Assembly (NCBI GenBank): GCA_900767595.1
Contig: CAAFZS010000054.1
Coordinates: 1-21,044, forward strand
DNA length: 21,044 nucleotides
Reading direction: 5' to 3'
DNA from: Bacteroidales bacterium
Lineage (GTDB): Bacteria > Bacteroidota > Bacteroidia > Bacteroidales > Paludibacteraceae
Both the position numbers and the translations under genes were made by a program. Of the stretch, positions 1 to 5,770 are shown piece after piece (position 1 is the stretch's first letter; each line of letters begins with the position of its first letter). The notes under the pieces were generated by a model. That model was not told where the DNA came from and made no database searches. It saw nothing but the letters and a program-made list of their open reading frames with translations.

Positions 1-35
1 TCCCTCCCACTCACCCTGCGTGGATTCCGATATTT

Positions 36-60
36 CCCCTCTTTAACGTCAGTGGGTGAC
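36..60 (+). repeat. Hairpin repeat, copy 1 (left of ORF6N gene)
   Basis: These 25 bases match 689-713 at 22 of 25 positions in the same orientation. The core CGTCA-GTGGG-TGACG folds into a 5-bp stem with a GTGGG loop. It lies 9 bases beyond the ORF6N stop codon. With the copy at 689 it brackets the whole ORF6N gene. Confidence 0.7.
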
Positions 61-69
61 GATATAGAA

Positions 70-669
70 TTAATAATTTCCTTCAAAACCAATTCGACGA
101 CGGGGAGAATCTTTGGGTTTTGCTCTTAATTCCGCCAGTGATTGGTTAATTAATTCCAATTGCATTGATGTTTCTTCATTTATATCATTCTGATCATGAA
201 GGATGTTCTCAATATAAAGTCCTAAATTTGTAATTCGTTCAGATAATAATGCAAGCTTTTGTTCTGTGTTGGAAAGAGAGATGATCTTATTTCTCATCGC
301 GATAAAAGCTCTGGTTACTGAAACGCTCGCGTTTATGGCAATCTCACTATGAAGAATAGATGCCAACATTACTAAGCCATGTTCTGTAAAGGCAAATGGC
401 AAGGCTGATTTAGGACGTTTGCTTCGGGATGTCATCACAATTTGTGACGAGATACGTTCCCATTCCTCTTCTGATAGACGAAACATAAAGTCCTCTGGGA
501 AACGAGAAAGGTTACGTTTAACAGCTTGGTTCAATATACGTGTTTCAACTTGATAAATCTGAGCTAAATCAAAATCCAACATAACTCGAACACCACGCAC
601 TTCGTATATGCGTGTCTGTATATCGTGAAGTTGCACGTTTGATACTGCTATTTCGTTTTGTTTATCCAT
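70..669 (-). CDS. ORF6N-domain protein (phage-type DNA-binding)
   Basis: The 199-residue protein has an ORF6N domain over about residues 17-105: an IYEVRGVRVMLDFDLA segment, then LNQAVKRNLSRFPEDFMFRLS, then an FTEHGLVMLAS segment. ORF6N domains occur in phage antirepressor-like proteins and, often in several copies, in Bacteroidetes genomes; they are thought to bind DNA, but the role of chromosomal copies is unclear. The C-terminal half is helical and probably coiled-coil (LALLSERITNLGLYIENIL), ending in a basic tail. The ATG at 669 gives the full domain. The gene has its own promoter at 796-827 and a leader of about 120 bases containing palindromes, and direct repeats lie on both sides. It appears to be an independent cassette rather than part of the neighbouring operon. 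The domain call is firm; a regulatory or mobile role is inference. Confidence 0.85.
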   Translation of the reverse strand: MDKQNEIAVSNVQLHDIQTRIYEVRGVRVMLDFDLAQIYQVETRILNQAVKRNLSRFPEDFMFRLSEEEWERISSQIVMTSRSKRPKSALPFAFTEHGLVMLASILHSEIAINASVSVTRAFIAMRNKIISLSNTEQKLALLSERITNLGLYIENILHDQNDINEETSMQLELINQSLAELRAKPKDSPRRRIGFEGNY

Positions 670-688
670 AATCGTTTTTCTTGATGTC

Positions 689-724
689 CCCCTATTTTCC
701 GTCAGTGGGTGACGGGCAAGTTAC
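689..724 (+). repeat. Hairpin repeat, copy 2 (ORF6N leader)
   Basis: A 36-bp element containing CCGTCAGTGGGTGACGG, a perfect 6-bp stem with a GTGGG loop. It matches the reverse complement of 20888-20923 at 34 of 36 positions, and its first 25 bases match 36-60 at 22 of 25. It lies between the ORF6N promoter and start codon, so it should be transcribed in the leader of that gene. Confidence 0.8.
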
Positions 725-758
725 GTCTGCCAGACGATATCTACGACCGATGCCGGTC
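724..758. promoter_or_regulatory. Two short palindromes in ORF6N leader
   Basis: CGTCTG-C-CAGACG (724-736) and GACCG-ATGC-CGGTC (745-758) are perfect inverted repeats between the ORF6N promoter and start codon, next to the hairpin repeat at 689. They could be operator half-sites for autoregulation, mRNA hairpins, or parts of a recombination site. The symmetry is seen; any function is inferred. Confidence 0.4.
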
Positions 759-795
759 AATCATAGGCGGGTGGTATTATATTCAATTTCGCCTG

Positions 796-827
796 CAAAG
801 GTACATAAAAAATATCAATTATACAAA
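796..827 (-). promoter_or_regulatory. Bacteroidetes-type promoter for ORF6N gene
   Basis: Read on the minus strand there is a -33 TTTG (827-824), a 20-base spacer, and a -7 TACCTTTG (803-796) followed by CAGG. This matches the Bacteroidetes vegetative sigma consensus and has the same 20-base spacing as the other two strong promoters in the window. Transcription would start near 790 and give a leader of about 120 bases. Confidence 0.75.
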
Positions 828-919
828 TAATAGACTAAAAAAGTGAAAAATATTTTATGTTTGCAAATAAATCTATCTCGCTGCTGAATCGAGGATGATG
901 GTTACCGGACCGTCGTTGT

Positions 920-1432
920 TTACCAAGCGAGGGCGAAGCCGATGCCGGTACTTGACGGACGGAGTTCCGCACGGAAATGGTTATATACGCTGACATTGTA
1001 TAAATCCGCCGCTTTGTGCATACGTCCATAACCGACGCCAAGGCAGACAATACCCGATAGATTGACTGCGGTCCCTATGCAGGTAATTAATTCTCCGATA
1101 AGAACTCCTTTAATGTTACTAAGATCTTGTTTGGTAGCGATATCAGCACCTGCTTGAACAGCAGAGCCTACCATCACACCGAGTCCAACAACTTCCAAGC
1201 CAATACCGGAACCGAACAGAGCCCAACCGGCGTTTGCTACGTGCATACCGCTTTTAAACTTTTGATAGGCTTGCATATCACGGCCATCAATATAACGGCA
1301 GAACTCTTTTTTATTGTAGGTTCGGCTATCTACAATATACTTATTACCTGCACGGACAACAAGAGATGAGGATTGTGCTTGAGCACAAAAGGCTACTGCC
1401 AAAAGGCAAAAAAGAAAGAAAAACTTTTTCAT
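920..1432 (-). CDS. Small secreted/membrane hypothetical protein
   Basis: The 170-residue protein starts with a clear signal peptide (MKKFFFLFCLLAVAFCAQAQ, likely cleavage after AQAQ). A short polar region (YIVDSRTYNKKEFCRYIDG) follows, then two glycine- and alanine-rich hydrophobic stretches (about residues 68-94 and 106-134), and an aromatic end (GIGFALAW). The two hydrophobic segments could form a membrane hairpin, giving an envelope protein. I recognise no catalytic motif and assign no function. The start is 21 bases after the stop of the DUF2520-type gene, with AT-rich repeat between, so it is probably the last gene of the mfd-yidC run. No strong terminator was seen after its stop. Confidence 0.75.
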   Translation of the reverse strand: MKKFFFLFCLLAVAFCAQAQSSSLVVRAGNKYIVDSRTYNKKEFCRYIDGRDMQAYQKFKSGMHVANAGWALFGSGIGLEVVGLGVMVGSAVQAGADIATKQDLSNIKGVLIGELITCIGTAVNLSGIVCLGVGYGRMHKAADLYNVSVYNHFRAELRPSSTGIGFALAW

Positions 1433-1436
1433 AATG

Positions 1437-1471
1437 TTATTAGTTATTAGTTATTAGTTGTTAGTTTTAGT
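1437..1471. repeat. AT-rich TTAGTTAT/TTAGTTTTAG repeat tract
   Basis: A tract of TAGTTAT and TAGTTTTAG words fills the junction between the DUF2520-type gene and the small secreted gene. It encodes the last residues (TNN) and the stop codon of the upstream gene. It belongs to the same family as the tracts at 2180 and 4841. Confidence 0.65.
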
Positions 1472-2179
1472 CGTTTGTCGCAAGATATTGCGAGATAAGA
1501 GTTGATAAATTTCCTGATTAATAGGGCTTAACAGACTGAGGTGGTGCGCCATCACCGCCTCGTCTCCTCGGCGGGCAGGGCCGGTCTGCGCTTCAGCAGG
1601 AGACATGGTGTGCACCTTGGCTGCCGTTTCGTCAATCAGCGGTAAGAGCGACGAAAAGGGTATCGAGGTGCCTTTCAAGATGTCTTGTGCACTGTGGTAG
1701 AGGCTGTTGGTAAAGTTATTGACAAAGACCCCCGCCACGTGCAGTTTCTCTCGATCGGCTTGCGAAGCCTCGTAGACGTGAGAGGAAAGGGAAAGTGAGA
1801 GTGAGTAGATAGCTGCTGTATCGTCAATGTTTTTGGCTTCAATAAAAATAGGGATATTACTGAAGGTCTCTAAGATACGCGCTTTGGAGAAGGTCATAAA
1901 CGGGTAGAAGATACCGCAATGAGGCTTATCGGGTCCAAAGAGCGTGAGAGGTAAGGTGCCGGACGTGAGTAGATGTAGCGCGCGTGCGTGCACGTGTACC
2001 TTATTTATTATATCAGGTACGGCATTATCCGCGACGGTATAGAAATACACATCCGCCGTCGTAGGGAGATCGGTGAAATCTCCCCGCGACGAGACGAGTG
2101 TGACATCTATCTTAGCGCGGCGGAAAGCCGCTTCGAGGTTAGTGCCCACGTTGCCACTTCCTAAGATTACTATTTTCAT
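1454..2179 (-). CDS. Rossmann-like / DUF2520 oxidoreductase-type protein
   Basis: The 241-residue protein begins with a nucleotide-binding Rossmann fold (MKIVILGSGNVGTNLEAAF, GxGxxG at about residues 7-12). A YPFMTFSKAR segment follows, and then a helical C-terminal half with the TGPARRGD motif (about residues 199-206) typical of the DUF2520 family, which is related to F420-dependent NADP reductases and pyrroline-5-carboxylate reductase-like enzymes. The substrate is not known for this family. Two low-complexity stretches are visible: SLSLSLSS near residue 128, and VHVHARA encoded by an alternating purine/pyrimidine tract at 1978-1999. The C-terminus (RQTTKTNN) is encoded by the junction repeat, so the last residues are probably not native to the family. 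It follows yidC in the same orientation. Confidence 0.85.
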   Translation of the reverse strand: MKIVILGSGNVGTNLEAAFRRAKIDVTLVSSRGDFTDLPTTADVYFYTVADNAVPDIINKVHVHARALHLLTSGTLPLTLFGPDKPHCGIFYPFMTFSKARILETFSNIPIFIEAKNIDDTAAIYSLSLSLSSHVYEASQADREKLHVAGVFVNNFTNSLYHSAQDILKGTSIPFSSLLPLIDETAAKVHTMSPAEAQTGPARRGDEAVMAHHLSLLSPINQEIYQLLSRNILRQTTKTNN

Positions 2180-2251
2180 TAGTCGTTAGTTTTTAGTCGT
2201 TAGTTTTAGTTATTAGTCGTTAGTTTTAGTTATTAGTCATTAGTTTTAGTA
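2180..2251. repeat. 20-bp AT-rich tandem repeat between yidC and DUF2520 gene
   Basis: The whole junction between the yidC stop (2252) and the next start (2179) consists of this repeat. Period-20 copies are seen at 2201-2220 and 2221-2240 (one base different), with a partial copy at 2241-2250 and related words at 2180-2200. On the minus strand it carries TAA stops in all three frames. Confidence 0.8.
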
Positions 2252-4099
2252 TTAATGGTAACGCTTGGCGTTGGCTTTGGCTTGTTCGCGGGCGAGGCGT
2301 TGTTGTTCCTGTTGCATCTTCTCAAGTCGGGCCATAAAACCGGATTTGGGTTTAGCGCTTTTTTTCTTGGCGTTCTCCTCCATCTGTTGAAGCAGTTTCT
2401 CGTCGTCAATAGACCAGCGGAAGATCATCGTTTGCAGGATAGTGAATCCGAGGCTGAGCAGGTAGTAGTAGCTCAGACCTGCTGCATAGTCGTTGAAGAT
2501 GAATAGGAACATGAGCGGCATGAGATACATCATCCACTTCATGACTTTCATGTTCGGGTCGGTGGATTGGTTCTGCATCGTGATGAAGGTATAGCCGAAG
2601 TTCGCTATGGTCATCAGTAAGCAGAAGAGGGACAGGTGGTCTCCGATGAGCCAAAGAGGATGGTTCCAAGAGAGAATAGCGTCGTAGGTAGATAGGTCTT
2701 CTGCCCAGAGGAACGACTGTCCGCGCAGTTCGATGGCGGTAGGGAAGAACCAGAACATAGCCATCAGTACCGGGAACTGGAAGAGCATCGGTAGGCAGCC
2801 GGACATCGGGCTGACACCGGCTCGCTGGTAGAGAGCCATGGTGGCTTGTTGACGCTCTTGCATCTTATCGGCAGGATACTTGGCATTGATCTCGTCCATC
2901 TGCGGTTTGAGTACGCGCATCTTTGCACTCGACTTATAGGAGGCAAAGACGAAGGGCAGCAGGATAAGTTTGATGACGAAGGTCATAAGCAGGATGACGA
3001 GTCCGATGTGGAGTCCCCAACTCGTGAACAGGTCAAACATCGGGATGACGAGGATCTTGTTTATCCAAGCCACGATCTTCCAGCCCAGCGGAACGAGTTC
3101 CTTGAGGTGTAGTTGTTCGCTTTTCTCAACATCGTTGTCATAGGCTTTGAGGGTATTATAGTGGTTGGGACCCATATAATAGCGGAAAGCCGTAGGCTTG
3201 CCCATACGGTCGAAAGGAACCGTTGTTGTGGTTGAGTATTGCTTGATGTAACGGCTATACTTATCCTGCGGTGTTGATTCGAAGAGGGAGGATGTGAAAG
3301 CATCCTCGGCAATCATGACGGTAGAGAAGAACTGGTCTTTGTAGCCGATCCAGCGCACCTTGGCAGATTCTTTTTTGGAGTCGTGTTTCTGTTCGGAGAG
3401 TTTTTCCATCTCACCGTCGGGAAGCATATATTGCAGTTGGGCATAGCGCTCCTCGAATTTCCGTCCGCGCTCTTGTTGCGGGATGAGTTGGTTCCAGTGC
3501 ATCTCCATTGACCGCACGTTCTGTGCTAATATGTCTTGTAGGTTATGCGGAACGATTTCAAAGCCGAACATATACTCGTCCTTTGGCAGGGAATAGACGA
3601 AGTCTAAGTAACTATCCTCTACTTCGGTAAAGAATCGCATTGTGAGGATCTGTGTACCGTTTTCGTCCGTTACCTTAGGTTGCGGCTCAAAGAAAAGGTC
3701 TTTGGTCGAGACGATGTGGTTATTCGCTGTGATAAAGGTGAAACTGAGTTCGGACTCCTCGTCTTGGAAGAGACAGAGGTTATTGACGGTATCGCCGTAG
3801 GTCTTATACTCTTTGAGGTAAGCGCGAGCGATGCGTCCGGCGTGGGAAGAGATGACGAGGCTTAGTTTCTCATTCTCCAAGGTTACTAACCGTTCCTCTA
3901 TCACTTCTTTCTTTTGAGGGATAGGTGCAAAAGCATCCGATAACCGTTCGGCTTCGGCCTCGAGTTTTTGGACGAGGGCGATAGAGTCGTTAATACGTTG
4001 ACGCTCAGCCAATTCTTCTTTGCTGGGGCGGCTGAGCATAGAGAACCCAACAATAATTGCGGCAATCAGTAGAAAGCCAATCCAAGTGTTTTTATCCAT
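2252..4099 (-). CDS. yidC: Membrane protein insertase YidC
   Basis: YidC inserts proteins into the inner membrane, with SecYEG or alone. The 615-residue protein has an N-terminal membrane anchor (about residues 6-22, WIGFLLIAAIIVGFSML), a large periplasmic beta-rich domain (about 70-340), and then the five-helix insertase core (about 350-565). The core includes the cytoplasmic loop SSAKMRVLKPQMDEINAKYP and the segment GVSPMSGCLPMLFQFPVLMAMF, diagnostic of the family. The tail (KKKSAKPKSGF onwards) is strongly basic, as expected for ribosome contact. Length and domain order fit Bacteroidetes YidC. The ATG at 4099 is 14 bases after the deoD stop, suggesting co-transcription. Confidence 0.97.
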   Translation of the reverse strand: MDKNTWIGFLLIAAIIVGFSMLSRPSKEELAERQRINDSIALVQKLEAEAERLSDAFAPIPQKKEVIEERLVTLENEKLSLVISSHAGRIARAYLKEYKTYGDTVNNLCLFQDEESELSFTFITANNHIVSTKDLFFEPQPKVTDENGTQILTMRFFTEVEDSYLDFVYSLPKDEYMFGFEIVPHNLQDILAQNVRSMEMHWNQLIPQQERGRKFEERYAQLQYMLPDGEMEKLSEQKHDSKKESAKVRWIGYKDQFFSTVMIAEDAFTSSLFESTPQDKYSRYIKQYSTTTTVPFDRMGKPTAFRYYMGPNHYNTLKAYDNDVEKSEQLHLKELVPLGWKIVAWINKILVIPMFDLFTSWGLHIGLVILLMTFVIKLILLPFVFASYKSSAKMRVLKPQMDEINAKYPADKMQERQQATMALYQRAGVSPMSGCLPMLFQFPVLMAMFWFFPTAIELRGQSFLWAEDLSTYDAILSWNHPLWLIGDHLSLFCLLMTIANFGYTFITMQNQSTDPNMKVMKWMMYLMPLMFLFIFNDYAAGLSYYYLLSLGFTILQTMIFRWSIDDEKLLQQMEENAKKKSAKPKSGFMARLEKMQQEQQRLAREQAKANAKRYH

Positions 4100-4113
4100 T
4101 ATGATGTAATTAA

Positions 4114-4824
4114 TTAAATAATATCAAAAGCTACATCCATCATATGTGTAAAGGAGTTTTGTCGTTGTTCGGCGGTAGTGGCTTCGCCGGTGATGATGTT
4201 ATCGCTGATGGTGCAGATCACGAGAGCTTGGTTGCCGCTGCGTGCAGCGTTCATATAGAGGGCCGGTGCCTCCATCTCGACGGCGAGTACGCCCATCTTA
4301 ATCCATTGTTGGTTGTCATCAAACTCCGTATAGAAAGTATCGGAGGAATAGACATTACCCACTTTGTAGTGGTAACCGAACTTATCGCAAGCGGCAGCGG
4401 CGTCGCGAAGGAGTTCGAAACTGGCGATAGGAGCATAGGTGCCGGGGAAGCCGAACTGGTTAGCATAGTTCGAGTTGGTGCAAGCCCCTTCGGCAATGAC
4501 GAGGTCACCGATGCTGAGGTCTTTGCTGATTGAACCGGCGGAGCCGACGCGGATGATGCGTTTCACGCCGTAGAAGTTATACAGTTCGTAACTGTAGATA
4601 CCAATGGACGGGATACCCATTCCGTGTCCCATGACGGTAATCCGTTTGCCTTTGTAGTAGCCTGTATAGGCGAGCATTCCGCGTACTTCGTTCACGAGTT
4701 TAGCGTCGGTGAGGTACTTTTCTGCCATTAACTTAGCGCGGAGGGGGTCTCCTGCCATAATCATTCTGTCAGCGATTTCGCCGAACTTTGCCCCGATGTG
4801 GGGTGTAGGTGTTTTGTCTAACAT
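4114..4824 (-). CDS. deoD: Purine nucleoside phosphorylase (DeoD type)
   Basis: This enzyme performs phosphorolysis of purine (deoxy)nucleosides to base plus (deoxy)ribose-1-phosphate in the cytoplasm, for purine salvage. The 236-residue protein follows the bacterial hexameric family end to end. It has the phosphate-binding MAGDPLRAK (about residues 23-31), NEVRGMLAYTG, GHGMGIPS, and RVGSAGS. The nucleoside site VEMEAPALY is near residue 180, and TISDN contains the catalytic Asp that protonates the purine. Length is normal and no key residue is missing. It lies between kdsB and yidC with an 80-base upstream junction made of AT-rich tandem repeat. No separate promoter was found. Confidence 0.96.
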   Translation of the reverse strand: MLDKTPTPHIGAKFGEIADRMIMAGDPLRAKLMAEKYLTDAKLVNEVRGMLAYTGYYKGKRITVMGHGMGIPSIGIYSYELYNFYGVKRIIRVGSAGSISKDLSIGDLVIAEGACTNSNYANQFGFPGTYAPIASFELLRDAAAACDKFGYHYKVGNVYSSDTFYTEFDDNQQWIKMGVLAVEMEAPALYMNAARSGNQALVICTISDNIITGEATTAEQRQNSFTHMMDVAFDII

Positions 4825-4840
4825 AGTTGTATTGTTTTTA

Positions 4841-4928
4841 GTTATTAGTTTTTAGTCGTTAGTTTTAGTTATTAGTCGTTAGTTTTAGTTTTTAGTCGTT
4901 AGTTTTAGTTATTAGTCGTTAGTTTTAG
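4841..4928. repeat. 20-bp AT-rich tandem repeat between kdsB and deoD
   Basis: Four-plus copies of a 20-base unit, agttttagttattagtcgtt, lie at 4841-4860 (variant), 4861-4880, 4881-4900 and 4901-4920, with a partial copy at 4921-4928. It is the longest tract of this family in the window. The kdsB stop (4905) lies inside it, so kdsB ends in repeat-encoded LTTNN. Confidence 0.88.
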
Positions 4929-5753
4929 GTAAGAGATTGCTTGTGCAAGGTCTTCGGGGGTGTCGATACCCATAGAGTAAGTATTGCACACTGCCACTTT
5001 GATTTGGTAGCCATTCTCAAGCCAACGGAGTTGTTCGAGGCTCTCCGCTTTCTCGAGAGGCGATTGGGGTAAGGCGGTTATCTGCCTTAATATATCTGCC
5101 CGGTAAGCATACATACCGATGTGACGGTAGAAGGTAGACCCATCCCGACCTCCCCCCGAAGGGGAGGAGAGCCATTCTTCTTTCGGTATGCCTCGCAGAT
5201 ACGGGATCACCGAACGCGAGAACATTCGAGCCGTTCCTATTTTTCTTTCACTTTCACTTTCACTTTCCACTGTAAACTCCACTTTAGGCGTATTGGGGTT
5301 CTCGAGGTCAGCGAGGGTATCGTCGGAGGTGAAGGGTTTGACGAGGGTTGCTATTTCGGTAGGGAAGCAGGACATAATCGCCTGTATCTGCTCCGGTTGG
5401 ATGAAAGGTTCATCACCTTGGATGTTTATTATGACGTCGTCAAGACCGCCTTCGGCTGGCAGACCGGCTTCGCCTGAAAGACCGCTGCGCTGTAAGATGT
5501 ATTTGTCGTATGCTTCGAGGCAGCGGTCGGTGCCGCATTTATGGTCGGTGCGGGTCATGACGGCTTGTCCGCCGAAGTTGAGTACGGTATTATAGATGCG
5601 TTCGTCGTCGGTAGCAACGAGAACGGTATCCAGTACTTTCTTTGCTTGTTCATAGACACGCTGGATCATCGGTTTGCCACCGATATCTACTAATGGCTTG
5701 CCCGGAAAACGGGTCGAAGCATAGCGTGCAGGGATAATTCCGATAAAGTTCAT
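4905..5753 (-). CDS. kdsB: 3-deoxy-manno-octulosonate cytidylyltransferase (CMP-KDO synthetase)
   Basis: KdsB activates KDO with CTP to CMP-KDO for lipopolysaccharide core synthesis. Family marks are IIPARYASTRFPGKPL (about residues 5-20), VLVATDDERIY, MTRTDHKCGTDR (about 65-76), INIQGDEPFI and YRHIGMYAYR. At 282 residues it is some 30 longer than typical KdsB of about 250. The excess lies in three in-frame low-complexity inserts: a mini-hairpin repeat array (about residues 87-104, just before DDVIINIQGDEP), a TTTCAC hexanucleotide tract (ESESESER, about 163-170), and a GC-rich hairpin (SSPSGGG, about 195-202). All conserved motifs remain intact, so the enzyme is probably active. The start at 5753 is 17 bases after the mfd stop. 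Its end is encoded by AT-rich repeat. Confidence 0.95.
   Translation of the reverse strand: MNFIGIIPARYASTRFPGKPLVDIGGKPMIQRVYEQAKKVLDTVLVATDDERIYNTVLNFGGQAVMTRTDHKCGTDRCLEAYDKYILQRSGLSGEAGLPAEGGLDDVIINIQGDEPFIQPEQIQAIMSCFPTEIATLVKPFTSDDTLADLENPNTPKVEFTVESESESERKIGTARMFSRSVIPYLRGIPKEEWLSSPSGGGRDGSTFYRHIGMYAYRADILRQITALPQSPLEKAESLEQLRWLENGYQIKVAVCNTYSMGIDTPEDLAQAISYLKLTTNN
5149..5167. repeat. GC-rich hairpin insert inside kdsB
   Basis: CCTCCCC (5149-5155) pairs perfectly with GGGGAGG (5161-5167) around a CCGAA loop. It encodes the low-complexity SSPSGGG segment, which has no counterpart in typical KdsB. It looks like an interspersed hairpin element tolerated in frame. Confidence 0.6.
5246..5267. 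repeat. TTTCAC hexanucleotide tandem repeat in kdsB
   Basis: TTTCAC is repeated 3.7 times, encoding ESESESE on the minus strand. The 6-bp period keeps frame, so copy-number change would only lengthen or shorten the acidic loop. Confidence 0.75.
5443..5494 (+). repeat. Mini-hairpin repeat array A (3 units, in kdsB)
   Basis: Three consecutive units lie at 5443-5460, 5461-5478 and 5479-5494. Each has the form AGACC, stem, 3-base loop, stem, TGNN. The stems are GCC-TTC-GGC, GGC-TTC-GCC and GC-TGC-GC: the arms change together so that pairing is kept. The reverse strand is read in frame in kdsB as QRSGL, GEAGL and AEGGL words. The same family occurs three times in mfd. Confidence 0.85.
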
Positions 5754-5770
5754 ATATTTCTCTTTTAACT

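Noticed and set aside
856..863. TATGTTTG on the plus strand as a -7 box
   Set aside because: No TTTG at the right distance upstream and no plus-strand gene downstream.
835..1050. 71-codon minus-strand frame overlapping the end of the small secreted gene
   Set aside because: No signal, motif or promoter; it is in another frame of the 920-1432 gene and extends into AT-rich promoter DNA.
4841..4928. Possible CRISPR array
   Set aside because: The 20-bp units abut directly with no unique spacers, and no cas genes are present; this is a simple tandem repeat.
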